Below, piece after piece: positions 1 to 10,961 of a DNA stretch of 64,000 bases (the first letter of the stretch is position 1; every line of letters begins with the position of its first letter). The stretch spans positions 151,229,116 through 151,293,115 of the forward strand of contig NC_035434.2 in assembly GCF_002127325.2 (NCBI RefSeq), written 5' to 3'. Source of the stretch: Helianthus annuus. Lineage: Eukaryota; Streptophyta; Magnoliopsida; Asterales; Asteraceae. The notes below the pieces were generated by a model. The model searched no databases. It was not told the DNA's origin and saw only the letters and a list, made by a program, of their open reading frames with translations. The translations under genes were made by a program, and so were the position numbers.

Positions 1-2640
1 ATACATTATGCACATGTGCATTGCCACCATATACTATGTCAAACAACATTAAACATTACTACCTTTACGTTATGCACATGTGCATTGCCAACATAATTTA
101 TGCCACACATTATATCACATCAATATGTGCCTGGGCATTTCCAACATATATTATACCAGACACCATACAACATTGTAAACTACATATCCTATACCAAACA
201 CCATCATGAATTACCGCTATGCATCATAATATATAAATATGCACATGTGCATAGGCAACACAATCATTTACGTCACAATATTACACACTTGTGTATTTCT
301 AACATATACTATACCAACCACCATATAACATTTGAAAACGTTGTAAACTGAATATAATCATCCGGTAACACGTCATATATCACCACTATGCATACTAATT
401 CACCTTATGCACATGTGCATTTCCAACATATACTATACCATATTACATCAAATTATGGAATTAACGATCACATAGTTGTCATCGTCGAATAAACAAATAT
501 AAATTATCGTTAAAAGAAAATAACTAACATGTAAACCATCATACAAAAAACAACCATAATTTTCAATATAACATCGTTCTATCCAACTTTTTTTCATTAA
601 TGTTTTCCACTATCTTGTCGCCCTTATCATCCATCACATAAGATCCATCACATCGTGCATTCATCTACTTGTCCTATTCCTTGTATTTCTTTATCCTGCC
701 GTAACTGCATGTGACATCAAAGAACATCGTTCAACAGAAAGTAACAATTGGATGCACAGTGCATATATTACCAACTGCATCATCGACTAATAACCAGCCT
801 TTTATGGCTTTTCACTTAACACTTTTGTATTCACCTTCCTTATCATCTGGCAGTTTTGTTGCCCCTTCGTCATTCGATCTCAACAAAAGTGTCATTTTCT
901 TCGCTTTTTTCCATTTTTTTGCCTACAATAATTGAAACATAATATAATCAAACATGCAATTTCAATTAGTATGTGCATTAAACAACCTTTTTCATCACTG
1001 TAACGATATGAATTTGTGCATCTATATGCACATGTGCATCACATATTCTTATAATGATGCTTAAAATCAATCCATATGTAAAGTTTAATGTTATGTGCTC
1101 AAATTCAATATGCACATATGCATCAATTTAAACAACAACATCAACAAAATCTAATTACACAGAATCATATACACGTATATTAAACAAAGCTGCTCATGTT
1201 TGCTATGCACATGTGAATCACATGAAACAATAACACCATCATATCCTAATTACACAAAATCACAATAACACCATCATATCCTAATTACACAAAACCACGT
1301 ATCTTACACAAAACTTCTCAAGTTCACTATGCACATGTGCATTACCTAAAACAACAACAGCAACAGTTTCTAATTACCCAAAATCATATACACGTATCCT
1401 AAACAAATCTGCTCAAACTCACTATGCACATGAATGATATTATTAACCTTATTTGGTTCACATATACATACTAGGTCGGCTATGGCACTGTATAAGATCT
1501 GTGCGATAACATAGCAAGCACAGTTAACAGATCAACGAGATGAATCACATTCATATAAATCATTAATGGAAATCAAAATTACTGATAAAAAACAGATACC
1601 TAAAGAACAATATATATATATATATATATATCTACTGGTAATAATCAGATCCTTACCGAGTGTTACTGATAAAAAACAGATACTTAAAGCGTTGCACTTT
1701 GCCCTATTTTTTATCCAAAGAAACCCAAGCGTGTTAACTTCCTCCTTCAGACGTGTCAGATTCGTTTGCTTCCTATTAAAAACATCATTCATGTTTCTCC
1801 ATATAAACAATAGCATAATCTGAATGATTGAGAGCATAACCTGTTTCCATTTTTTAGATCCGCAGTAGCGCCGATGCAGATACACAAAATCCTTCAGATC
1901 TAGCACGAATATTGATCCCAACTTTCACCATTCAGCGACAAAATCCCATAGACTTTGAGCCAATCTGCATGAAACAAAAAGTTGGCTCGCTGTTTCGTCC
2001 ACGTCATGGCAGATCTTGAAATCAAGGGCTGGAATTTGGACATTTCTTCTACTAAGATTCGTTGTTGTTGGTAGTCTATCCAAAACAAGCCTCCAAACCA
2101 ATAAATTTATTTTTAGCGGCACCCATCTGTTCCAAAAGAACCCGAAACCATCATTTGGAAACGACTTTTCTTCGATTATCTTCCTGATGTTACGAACTGT
2201 AAATAACCCTGAGGATTCCGGAGACCACATCCATCTGCCTGGACCCACCTCAAAAGAGACCGCATTCGCTGCATAGGTTAAGTCCGACAACTCAGCCAGT
2301 TCAGACGGGTTAAGTTGCAGCCTAGACCATTGGAGATGCAGCGTTAGTTGGCCGTTTTCTACCCCCATCCGCTCTTGTAGACACGCTGATTTGCGGCATT
2401 CCAGCGCATATAAAAGTGTGTACCTGCTGCACAACGACTGGTCACCCAACCATACTTCCTTCCAGACTGTTACTTAACTTTCTGAACCCGCTTAAACAAC
2501 GACATTAGATCCACCCCCAAACCTGCAAAATCGTTGGAAATATTGGCAATTTGTTTCCACGTTCCAGGCGTGGTCAATTTAACTTGAATGACCTTATTAA
2601 CCTATTCTAGCAAATTATGCACATGTGCATAATTATACGC
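1..2640. repeat. Region with repeated 14-bp palindrome ATGCACATGTGCAT
   Basis: The perfect palindrome ATGCACATGTGCAT occurs at 8-21, 72-85, 239-252, 407-420, 1026-1039, 1329-1342 and 2617-2630. Decayed copies lie near 1108, 1204 and 1423. In the first 420 bases the copies sit in a longer loosely repeated context (tatgcacatgtgcat followed by ttgccaacatata-like sequence). The core CACATGTG holds two overlapping CATGTG/CACATG words, which are bHLH and NAC core sites in plants. The region is AT-rich and its short open frames look like chance. I infer the inside or edge of an old transposon; its left end is outside the window. Confidence 0.7.
1532..2449 (-). pseudogene. LINE (L1-type) reverse transcriptase C-terminal remnant
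   Basis: The minus strand encodes the C-terminal zf-RVT region of a non-LTR retrotransposon polyprotein. The frame from 2449 reads through a 'W..S..G.FTV..IR' stretch, then 'FFWNRWVPLKINLLVWRL', then a decayed Cys/His region and 'LFVSCRLAQSLWDF'. A second frame (1921-1532) carries the usual LINE tail, 'VMLSIIQIMLLFIWRNMN' followed by 'LGFLWIKNRAK'. The split between frames near 1920 marks at least one frameshift. The endonuclease and RT core are absent, as in 5'-truncated LINEs. An (AT)n run at 1612-1632 lies in the tail. No clean target-site duplication was found. In intact elements this part follows the RT and helps RNA binding; here it is dead. Confidence 0.8.
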
Positions 2641-3460
2641 ATTTTCATCAATATGACTGACCCTTTTAAACTAATAGACCTTATCAACAGTTTTGCTTCA
2701 TTAAAAAAAACCCTAACCCGTAACAAATCGAATTTCGTATTACCACCAATCATATTTAACATTAATCAGTAACAAAATTACACACAAAAAAAAGCACGTA
2801 ACTACCACATTACAGATTGTGCTATCACACAACAATCGCCCCTAATCCCTCAAAAATTATATACATCACACCATTTTCACTAATGCATATAAGAAACGAA
2901 GATTAAGCCTCATATTCACATATAAAAGATCTGAATCGGTGATTAAGCTTCATGTTAACATATAAACATGCAAAACAAAGTGTATAAACTTACAAATTCA
3001 CGGAACGGTGTAATGACGCTGGATATTCCGACAATAACTAGGTTATGGCAGTTCATTGGACGTTTGTTCTTCAAATTCTCCCTAATTATGCCACAATCTT
3101 CAATGATTATGTTCTTTTTTGCCCTAATTTCGCATATATAACGAATATATGATCGATGACTCTTTTATTTGTGCCCTAAATTTCGAATATACTACGAATA
3201 AAGGATGAATGGTAAGATCGAGATGACGAATTTTGGAGAATCTAGAGTGACGGATGTGAACTGAGATGACGAATTTTGAAGTCCAGGAGTATCAGACGTG
3301 GGTTTTTAGGAGGAGGCTCTTAGTGCCAGGTGTAGGTGTTTAGGAGGAGACACTTAATTTCAATTTTGTTATGTATTTACAGTATTGCCCCCTGTTCACA
3401 TTGGTTCTCGCGGTTCTCGCAATAAAGGTGGTTCTCGCATGAACCCTACCCATATATATA
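2641..3460. other. No gene seen; repeat-like non-coding stretch
   Basis: AT-rich sequence without a convincing reading frame. Near its right end (3403-3441) the word GGTTCTCGC occurs three times. A related inverted word pair lies at about 20851-20960. I infer the edge of a transposon family shared by the two places, but I could not define its ends. Confidence 0.4.
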
Positions 3461-3462
3461 TA

Positions 3463-3863
3463 GGATAGGAGTTGGCCAGAAAGTCCAAATTTCCTAAAAA
3501 GTGTAAAAAGTCAAAAAACACCATAATGTTAACCATAAAACACACAAAAAACCCACAAATAATATGATGAAGATTACTAAAACATCATGTATGTGGGTTT
3601 TGTGTTGTGTTTTAGATGTTAAGACTCTGATTGTGGAATGACGAATATTATTGTGTTTTATGTTGTTTAGCATTGTGTGTTTTATATTCATAGTTCTACG
3701 ATGGTGTGTTTGAAGTTTTTATGGACTATTAGAGTTTGAATATGGTGTTTTAGTAATATTTATTCTATTATTTGTGAGTTTTAGGTGTGTTTTATGCCTG
3801 AAATTATTGTGTTTTATGACTTTTTACACTTTTTAGGAAAAACACACTTTCCGTAGGATTCGA

Positions 3864-3866
<3 letters not shown>
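3463..3866. mobile_element. Foldback MITE of about 400 bp in a TA-rich site
   Basis: Inner arms at 3490-3512 and 3818-3840 are perfect inverted copies built on TTTCCTAAAAAGTGTAAAAA. Outer arms (GGATAGG... at the left, ...CCTACGGAAAGT read from the right) are imperfect. Both sides abut TATATA runs, which fits insertion into TA repeats. The interior has repeated gtgtgttttat words and no real coding frame. Superfamily not assigned. Confidence 0.6.

Positions 3867-3916
<50 letters not shown>
3867..3916. repeat. (TA)n microsatellite
   Basis: About 25 TA units lie between the foldback MITE and the Helitron 3' end. It appears to have been the landing site for both. Confidence 0.9.
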
Positions 3917-3917
<1 letters not shown>

Positions 3918-3920
3918 TAG

Positions 3921-4400
3921 GTTATAACCCCGTGTATTACACGGGTTGAATAAATAAATTTTATATACTAAATAATAAAACAATATATCTTTAAAAACCT
4001 TCTTTATTGCACGAGTTGAATAAATATAATTTTATATATTAAATAATAAAAAGTTATATTTATAAGAACAATATTGTACAGGTTGAATAAATGTAATTTT
4101 ATATACCAAATAAAAAAGTTATATTTTTAAAACCACGTGTATTACACGAGTTGAATAAATATAATATTGTTTACCAAATAATAAAATAATACATCTTTAA
4201 AAAACCTCATTTATTACACGGGTTGAATAAATGTAATTTTATATACTAAATAATAAAAAAAATTACATCTTTAAAAATATGCGTATTACACGGTTTAAAT
4301 AAATGTAATTTTCTGTACTAAATAATAAAAAATATATATATATCCTTTAAAAACCTCGTGTATTGTATGAATTGAATAAATCTAGTTTTATACATCAAAT
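3921..4400. repeat. Tandem repeat of about 65 bp carrying the Helitron hairpin motif
   Basis: About seven degenerate units of the form cgtgtattacacgggttg - aataaatgtaattttata - ctaaataataaaa. The first unit supplies the terminal hairpin of the Helitron. The later units carry decayed versions of the same stem (for example acacgag or acacggt), so the terminal hairpin seems to have been multiplied inward. Confidence 0.75.
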
Positions 4401-4426
4401 AATAAAATTACGATTTTGGCTCCCGT

Positions 4427-4790
4427 GGTTATATCACTTTTACCCTTTTAGCCCAAATTTTTTTTTAACATTTAAACCCTCAACTTCTTTTTTCTAACCT
4501 TTTTAGCCTCTAACGTCTTTTTCTTTAACCTTTTTGGCCCCTAACATTTAATGGATGAGGTTAGTGTTAGGGGTCAAAAGGGTTAGAAAAGAAGACGTTG
4601 AGAGCTTAGATGTTAAAAAAATCATTTTTAGGCTAAAAGGGTAAAAGTGATAAAAATAGGTCTTTTTTAACCCTTTTGGCCCCTAACATTTAATGGATGA
4701 GGTTACTGTTAGGGGTCAAAAGAGTTAGAAAAAAAAAGTTCGTGGCTCAGATGTTAAAAAAAAATTTTGGGCTAAAAGGGTAAAAGTGAA
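4427..4790. repeat. Inverted repeat (foldback) with a partial second copy
   Basis: The left arm near 4427-4460 (atcacttttacccttttagc) is mirrored near 4628-4655 (gctaaaagggtaaaagtgat). Inner arms around cctaacatttaatggatgag follow. The inner part and right arm recur at 4656-4790. It is a palindromic MITE inside the Helitron, with no coding content. Confidence 0.6.
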
Positions 4791-4949
4791 GAAGATTAAA
4801 GAAGAAGAAGATTAAACTAAATAATAATTATCCATAAGATATTAAACTAAATAATATTTAATAAAAGGGTTATCTATAATTAATTAGAAAATATTAAATT
4901 AAAATAATAATTATCTATAAGAGATGACAAGTGTCCAAAGTGGTTTCTT

Positions 4950-5150
4950 TTACGCTGTGTTCCAGAGATTTACTTAACAGGGGGAGGGGAGGGGAGGGGA
5001 AGGAAAATGGTGTTCCAGAGATCCACTTAACAAGGGGAGGGGAGGGAAAATGGGGTTTTTTTTGCCTGAAAATAGTCTTTCCAATTTGGAAAGACATGGA
5101 GGGGAGGGGAGGGAAGGGGAGGGATTTTTAACTCGGGAACACACCGTTAT
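4950..5150. mobile_element. G-rich MITE-like block
   Basis: Runs of (GGGGA)n near 4981-5001, 5035-5050 and 5100-5124 lie between ctgtgttccagagat on the left and an inverted relative, aactcgggaacacacc, on the right. It looks like a small transposon with 'gtgttcc' ends inside the Helitron 5' part. The G runs could form quadruplexes. No TSD confirmed. Confidence 0.4.
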
Positions 5151-5180
5151 TATATGGTTTCTTTTATTATATAGTACAGA

Positions 5181-5647
5181 TATAACATGGTGATTCCGAA
5201 AATTGTTATGTGCGTAGTTTTCTGCCCTAATCGTTTGACAATGATGAAGAACAACCAAAACAATTGGATACGAAAACAACACAAATCACCGACTCATGGA
5301 GCAACTGGTAAATATATTTCTTTTGATCGCCATTAATATGTTCATTCATGTTAATTTCATTCACATTTTGTATGTGTTTTGAGCAATTACTATCCACACC
5401 TTATTGCAATTGACCTAGATTCCTAATTAATCCAACCTATGCTACTTTTAGGGCAATAATCTTGATAACATATCTCTTATTCCTGCTGCTTCTGCTTTGA
5501 ATTTAGCTTCTGTGTTATGATTTCCCTTATGTCAGTCAAGACCTTTTTTAAGCTCAAACATTGCATGCTCACTCTAAATTATAACCAAAAACAGTTAATT
5601 TCTAAGAGTTATTCATCGTTTAACATTGATTAAACTATAATATAATC
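5181..5647. other. No gene seen
   Basis: AT-rich intergenic sequence between the Helitron and the MULE MITE. No supported frame, RNA gene or clear repeat. Confidence 0.4.
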
Positions 5648-6004
5648 ATAGTTGTCGAAGGCGCAATGCGCAAAGGGTGAGCCTCGGGCCTCAGTACAAG
5701 GCGCGTAAAAAGCTAGGGCTTTTTTAGGTGAGACATATAGTATAAAAAATATAATATTTAGGGGTTTAGACATGTTTTTTAGGCTTCTTTAGGGTTAGTT
5801 TACGTTGTTTGAGGTTGATTCCAGGCTTGTTTAGGCCTTAGGGTTGGTATAATTGTTTCGGACTTGATCGGACAATTTTTGGCCGGAATTTCGTCGGAAC
5901 TTGGTCTGAAAAATGCGCCTGAGGGCTTGAAAACGGGGCGTTTGAAGCGAAGCGAGAAGGCTGTACTGGGCCTAGGCGCGCTTGGGTACGCCTTGACAAC
6001 AGAG
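5648..6004. mobile_element. MULE-type MITE, 357 bp
   Basis: Inverted ends start ATAGTTGTCGAAGGCGC on the left and, read from the right, ...GTTGTCAAGGCGTACCC. Flanks AATATAATC and AATATAACA match at 7 of 9 bases, consistent with a decayed 9-bp Mutator-type duplication. GC content is clearly higher than in the surroundings. No coding content. Confidence 0.6.
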
Positions 6005-6007
6005 AAT

Positions 6008-6225
6008 ATAACATACTTTGTTCCGAACACATTGTAGTCTTGATACCTTATATAGATAGCTAAGAACTTGATTCTAGAAAACACACGAATTATTTAATCG
6101 TTTACATATCTATTAAACCATAACATAATGCACTTTATTCCCAACATATTGTAGTCTTGATAGCTTACATAGATAGCTAAGAACTTTATTATGAAAAACA
6201 CACTAATGATTTAACTAATTACACC
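6008..6225. repeat. Diverged tandem duplication of about 110 bp
   Basis: Two copies share ataacata...cattgtagtcttgata and tagatagctaagaact. They begin near 6008 and 6119. They lie just 3' of the CSLA gene, and the MITE at 5648-6004 abuts the first copy. Confidence 0.7.
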
Positions 6226-6366
6226 GCCATCTACATCAGTGCTCTTCCGCTTGCTCCGGTTATGTTCTTTTAACCATACCCCTCTTATCCCAAGCACTTG
6301 CAGAGTCCCCTTTAACTTTATAGACACTAATTTATAAAACTTAAAATAAACAACGGGTGTGTCGCT

Positions 6367-9300
6367 TTAGTTGGGAGTGGATATACCGACATACCCAACT
6401 CCTACAACAAAGAACGCACTCGATTGCAATAAGAGATAAATAAACATGTTGTCTTTCCCAAAGATCATGTCATAGCAAGCTACATATAGCAGGAGCAATC
6501 CCATTATCAACTCCGAGAAGTGAAGCCTGTTTGTCATTTCATTGTTAGCGTTACACTCGTGATAAATTCATTAAAACGTTATCCATGTTTGTTGGCTAAG
6601 TTACCTTTCTCCTAAACGTGATCGGGTTCTCTTAGGTGCCCTGACACTGCATTTTGGTTTTGTTGTGTTTCCGAGCTTTTCAGTCACGACCCATTCGTTG
6701 ACTCGGTTGGCTCCTAGGAGTCCTATAATTGTTGCTTTAGATCGGTGAAAAGACATGACGTTTTCGAACAGGATCCAAAGTACAAGGAGATGCAATGACC
6801 TGTGTGAAGCAATATGTGTTTTTTAGGCGTTAAGTTTTTTTAAAGCTTAATTGTGTTAATCTTAAAGTCCGTTACCTTAGGGTGCATGCCGAGTTAAGAA
6901 TGGTAATTGTTGCCGGAATATATATGGCTATCGGTTTTGGAAGTTTGACTTCCGGGACCATGATGCTTATTGGGATAATTACGCAATAAAAGAAAAAGGT
7001 GACCCAGTGTGCTATTATCTTCCTTACAAAGAAGAATGCATATAGGACATGGAGTTTCTTCCAAAACGATACTCTCTGCATAATAAAGTAGACGCATTTA
7101 ATCATTTCCAAATGTTACTAGCGTAAAGAAAAAGTTCATGCCGTTAGTTAACTTATAGTCTTATACCTCACAAAAGATGATTTCTTTGGTCATTTTTCTG
7201 AACAAATTAGCTGGCCCACATGACCACCGATGTTGTTGATATCGGTAAGCTTTGAAGGTACTTGGGAGTTCGTTTTTCACCTATGTGATAGAATATTTTG
7301 CGGTTTATTTAAGATATTTTAATTTGATGTATACACGTTAATATTAATACCGTAACTCACCTCTAAGTCTCCAACAAAGACAAATTTCCACCCCTTGAGG
7401 CTAGCCCGAACCGCAAGATCCATGTCCTCCACAGTGGTTCGATCTTTCCAGCCGCCAGCATCTTCAATTGCTTTGATACGCCATACACCAGCAGTCCCTA
7501 ATGTCAAAAAAAAAAACATTTATTTCATAAAAATTCTCGTAGAAGCGATGCGAGCGAACTTGTAAATTTTGTCTTACCGTTGAACCCGAAAAATTGACAA
7601 GTTGAAGAGCCCACTTCTTGCTCGACAGCGAAATGATAGGCGAGTGACATCTCTTGGAGCCGAGTCATGATGCATTCATTAGCATTTACTAAACGGAACA
7701 TGTGTTAGTTATAATATAATATAAAAACAAACCGTGATAAGAGAGTGTATATCTTGATTGGGTAGGGGCACTGTTGTTAATAGCGAGCATAGCTCCCGCT
7801 ATAGCGTTTAGCGTGGTGATGCGGCAATTGCTTGCAATCTGATTTTGGCCCCTCCGTAGCGTGAAAATAGCGGAATTATATTTTTTTGTTGTAATATAAA
7901 TAGGAATAAAAATATAGCTATAAAATAGCAGGATTTTCGTTTTTAATTTTTTTTTTTTTTTGTAAATATACATATAAATCAACGTATTTTGATAAAATAT
8001 ACATATAAAATATTCCTAAAATTTTCTTCTAATGTATCGCTTAACATAAAATAGCATCTGCTATTTCATCACTATCGCTACGTAGCGTATAATTAGCTTG
8101 TCGCTATCGTCTGCTATTAACAACTATGGGTAGGGGCAAAATAGGGAATATGAGAGAAAGAATAAGCGTTACCGAATTTCCATCTCGCCTGAACCAAAGC
8201 CAGTTCTGGATTTTCAAGAAGATAAGGTACAGTTCTCCAAAGAAACTCTTCATCTGGTTGGAAATCTGCGTCAAATATGACTACAAATTCGCAATCGCTC
8301 ACATACTCTTTATTTAAACCTTCACGAAGAGCACCGGCTTTGTATCCGTTTCTATTGTTTCTGGTTTCGTATTTGACATTCACTCCTCTCTGTATCCACT
8401 TTTTGCACTCCATTTCCACAAGTGTCTGCAGATGATTATTGATTTACTCATTTACTTAGTAAACATAAATACATAATTTATCTTTGAGTATTTGAGATAT
8501 TAAGTGTGCAAGGGGGGGGGGGGGTACCCGTAGGACATCATTGGTGGAGTCATCGAGAACCTGAACAATGAGACGGTCGGATGGCCATGTAAGTGAACAC
8601 ACAGATCCAATAGAGAGCTTGTAGACCTAATAAGAATGCAAGTTAGATGGCGTCTTGGAAGTAAGCTAAGTTATATAATAAAAATACATTTCACACACGA
8701 AAAAAATAACTGCACGTTAGAAATAAGAAATCAGGCTGCGTTTCCTTTTATCTATAAAGTTTAAATGATCATAAAAGCGGTATTAGGTTTCTTGGGTAAG
8801 TAACTTGTAGATAAGCATGCCTCGTGGCGTTTATCTAGTATTTTTATCATCCATACAACTATTTTTAAATGAATATTAGTACTCAACAAAATGCCAATCC
8901 ATAAAATGCATATGTTGTTGGGTTGGTGAATGGCTCGGTTTATTGGGCTTTTGGGGTTGCTAGTAGAAGACATGGGCCAGGCCGCCATGCCCGGTTTAGT
9001 TTTCTTGGTCCCTAACTTGTTTAACCTAATTGTTCTCTATATATATATATCCTAGTCATGTCTTGTCCCTAACTTGTTTAACCTAATTGTTCTCTATATA
9101 TATATATCCTAGTCATGTCTTGTAATCTTTGGTCTGAGCTTAATGAAAAATGGCTAGTTGCAGCCCGTGGTCGTAGGCAGTGGCGAAGCTTGAAGTTTTC
9201 GCCAGGGGGGGTCGAAAACGTATATACCCAAAAATTTCTATAGAACCGGGGGGGGGGGGGGGGGGGGGCGAAAACGTATATTTCCAAAAATTTCTATACG

Positions 9301-10225
9301 AAAACTACATGTACAACACTACTGAGCGAAAAGTTCGGGGGGTCGGGCGCCCCTCCCGGCCCCTTAAATGCTACGCCCCTGGTCGTAGGTTCCTCACTGG
9401 GACCGAACCACGTAAAATTCTTGTGTCGTGACTCGTGTTTATTTTCTATTAGCGTGTTTATATTGTTTGTGTGTGTGTGTGTTGGTTCCGCTGCGCTACT
9501 TGATACCTAACTTATGTATGTCATTCATTCATATTAGTCTCCTAGTGTTTTTTATTATAGCAAATTTCCACAACTTTTCTTTTTGGTTTATAAAAATAGA
9601 CTGTAAAACTAAATAAGATGACATGATTATTTGTTTATTGCAATATTTCTAGAGGACATCATATATTATACGTCCAATGCTTAGTGGTAAACAATAGAAT
9701 CTTTCGTATATATGGAAATTCAAGATATGCAGTTGAGATATTCATTGCTAAGCCATCTTTCTTATCTTACCTGTCACTATCAAAATCACATAGTAAATTT
9801 TTTATTAATGAATTGATGACTGGATTTCCTGCCTTTTGATTTCTTTAATTATGTTATGAAGTATATGCACGAAACACACATAATACGTATAATAAATCAA
9901 GCATGTGTACCTCTTTTTCATTGAACATAGGTATTTGAACGAGCACCATGGGGTAACGCCTGTTCTGCTCTAAATCTTCTTTCAGCGCTTCCAAGTTATA
10001 CTGCGTGTATCTTTTCTTGCGCATAATCTTCACCAAGATAACCACAACAGTCATGTACACTCGTTCAATGAACATCATTATAGACATCGCCATACATATG
10101 CAAAGGGCAACCGTCAGTGGTGGAATCACCATTGAAACCCTCATATCCTGCCACATATCAGTGAAACTCCCGGTGAAATCATTGGTTGGTTTCACCTCCG
10201 ACCCGGCCCGAAACAAGTTTCTCAT
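6367..10225 (-). CDS. CSLA: Cellulose synthase-like A (glucomannan 4-beta-mannosyltransferase)
   Basis: Predicted Golgi glycosyltransferase family 2 enzyme that builds the beta-1,4-mannan/glucomannan backbone from GDP-mannose. Exons on the minus strand: 10225-9911, 8626-8528, 8425-8173, 7688-7578, 7497-7361, 7280-7167, 7075-6876, 6799-6605, 6526-6367. All junctions are GT/AG and sum to 1584 nt (527 aa plus stop), the usual CSLA length. An N-terminal membrane segment (about 30-55) precedes [12 protein letters not shown]. Visible catalytic motifs are LDD at 129-131, DAD at 190-192, VED at 282-284 and QQHRW at 320-324. Further membrane segments follow, ending VGISTPN. No broken residue was seen. 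Introns hold a MULE MITE (intron 3) and LTR-like and hAT sequence (intron 1). The exon 2 donor GTACC abuts a 13-base poly-C run. The exact CSLA number is not assigned. Confidence 0.93.
7769..8127. mobile_element. MULE-type MITE in CSLA intron 3, 359 bp
   Basis: Perfect 9-bp flanks GGGTAGGGG at 7760-7768 and 8128-8136. Inverted ends share GTTGTTAATAGC at both sides (CACTGTTGTTAATAGCGAGC at the left, ATAGTTGTTAATAGCAGACG read from the right). The interior is rich in gctat/atagc words. No coding content. It lies between exons 3 and 4. Confidence 0.85.
8512..8524. repeat. G13 homopolymer next to the CSLA exon 2 splice donor
   Basis: On the transcribed strand the exon 2 donor reads GTAC followed directly by a run of 13 C. 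Slippage here would change intron sequence a few bases from the splice site. Confidence 0.9.
8913..9515 (+). mobile_element. LTR-like fragment (probable Copia solo LTR) in CSLA intron 1
   Basis: Plus-strand sequence looks like a plant LTR: TATATA boxes, a polyadenylation-like 'gcttaatgaaaaatgg' part, and an end 'cgctgcgctacttgatacc'. Within it, 57-bp units are tandemly duplicated (9009-9065 and 9066-9122, including the TATA run), and a hAT MITE is inserted at 9178-9381. No flanking duplication was found, so the exact ends are uncertain. Confidence 0.5.
9178..9381. mobile_element. hAT-type MITE, 204 bp
   Basis: Perfect 8-bp flanks GTCGTAGG at 9170-9177 and 9382-9389. The ends are CAGTGGCGAAGC and, read from the right, CAGGGGCGTAGC. 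A poly-G run of about 20 lies in the middle. The 8-bp duplication and CA...TG ends are hAT features. It interrupts the LTR-like sequence in CSLA intron 1. Confidence 0.85.
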
Positions 10226-10290
10226 GGTGAAAAACGTAAAATGTATAGAAACAGTTCAGACCAGGATGCTCAGATACATTGAAGCTATGC

Positions 10291-10298
10291 CTTATATA
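10291..10298 (-). promoter_or_regulatory. TATA box of the CSLA gene
   Basis: The minus strand reads CTATATAAGG about 66 bases upstream of the ATG at 10225. That places transcription start near 10260 and gives a short 5' leader. Predicted from spacing only. Confidence 0.6.
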
Positions 10299-10343
10299 GA
10301 GAAATTGTTTGAGCCTTAGCTGATTAGGTGGAAGATTGCAAGT

Positions 10344-10425
10344 GCATTGAGTGAACCGCTAAAAATGAACACACCGACAATGACGCATTGAGTGAACCGC
10401 TAAAAATGAACACATCGACAATGAC
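10344..10425. repeat. 41-bp tandem duplication in the CSLA promoter
   Basis: Two near-identical 41-bp copies (10344-10384 and 10385-10425), starting gcattgagtgaaccgct, differ at about one base. They lie 50-130 bp upstream of the TATA box. Any cis-element in the unit is therefore doubled. Confidence 0.9.
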
Positions 10426-10558
10426 GCTGACAGTATTCAAATCACTTATCTCTAATGAAGGTAATAAATCTTCAATCTCTTTATTAATTGATTTCAATTC
10501 ATTATCTTTGTTAATATAGTATGGTTTCTCTGTGCATGCTAGTCACATATAGCTTTTA

Positions 10559-10952
10559 GAGTAAAGTACATGGACAGTCCCCGTGATTTACTAAAATTTT
10601 GGATTTGGTCCCTAACTTTTCAAAAGCACACAAATGGTGCCCGTGGTTTGCATTTTGTAACACATTTAGTCCCCATTTTTTCCAGAAGTATATGGATGGT
10701 TCCTGTGGTTTGCATTTTGTAACGCATTTAGTCCTCAGCTTTTTTCCAAATGTATATGGATGGTCCTTGTGGTTTGCACTTTGTAACATGTTTAGTCCCT
10801 AACTAGGACATGCTAAAACCTTTAGATTTGTTGGCTGGGGACTAAATGCGTTAGAAAGTGCAAACCACATGGACCATCCATGTATTTTTGGAAAGCTAGG
10901 GACCAAATCCAAAATTTTGATAAATCACAGGGACCATGAGTGTACTTTGCTT
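10559..10952. mobile_element. MULE-type MITE, 394 bp
   Basis: Perfect 9-bp flanks TAGCTTTTA at 10550-10558 and 10953-10961. The ends are GAGTAAAGTAC and, from the right, AAGCAAAGTAC. The interior is a long palindrome with repeats of 'ggtttgcattttgtaac'. Open frames in it come from these repeats and are not genes. It sits about 250 bp upstream of the CSLA TATA box. Confidence 0.9.
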
Positions 10953-10961
10953 TAGCTTTTA

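Larger units (their letters stand above)
3917..5180 (-). mobile_element. Non-autonomous Helitron, 1264 bp
   Basis: Read on the minus strand, the 3' terminus is a hairpin CCCGTGTAATACACGGG, an 8-base spacer GTTATAAC, then CTAG at 3917-3920 followed by T. This is the standard Helitron end (hairpin, spacer, CTRR, host T). The 5' end is inferred at 5180, where the minus strand reads A|TCTGTACTATATAATAAA, a Helitron-like TC start after host A. There is no Rep/helicase coding, so the element is non-autonomous. It contains tandem hairpin-bearing repeats, an inverted repeat and a G-rich MITE-like block. Confidence 0.7.

Noticed and set aside
9180..9431. Plus-strand frame with poly-Gly
   Set aside because: It crosses a G-run in a hAT MITE within the CSLA intron and does not continue in any known protein.
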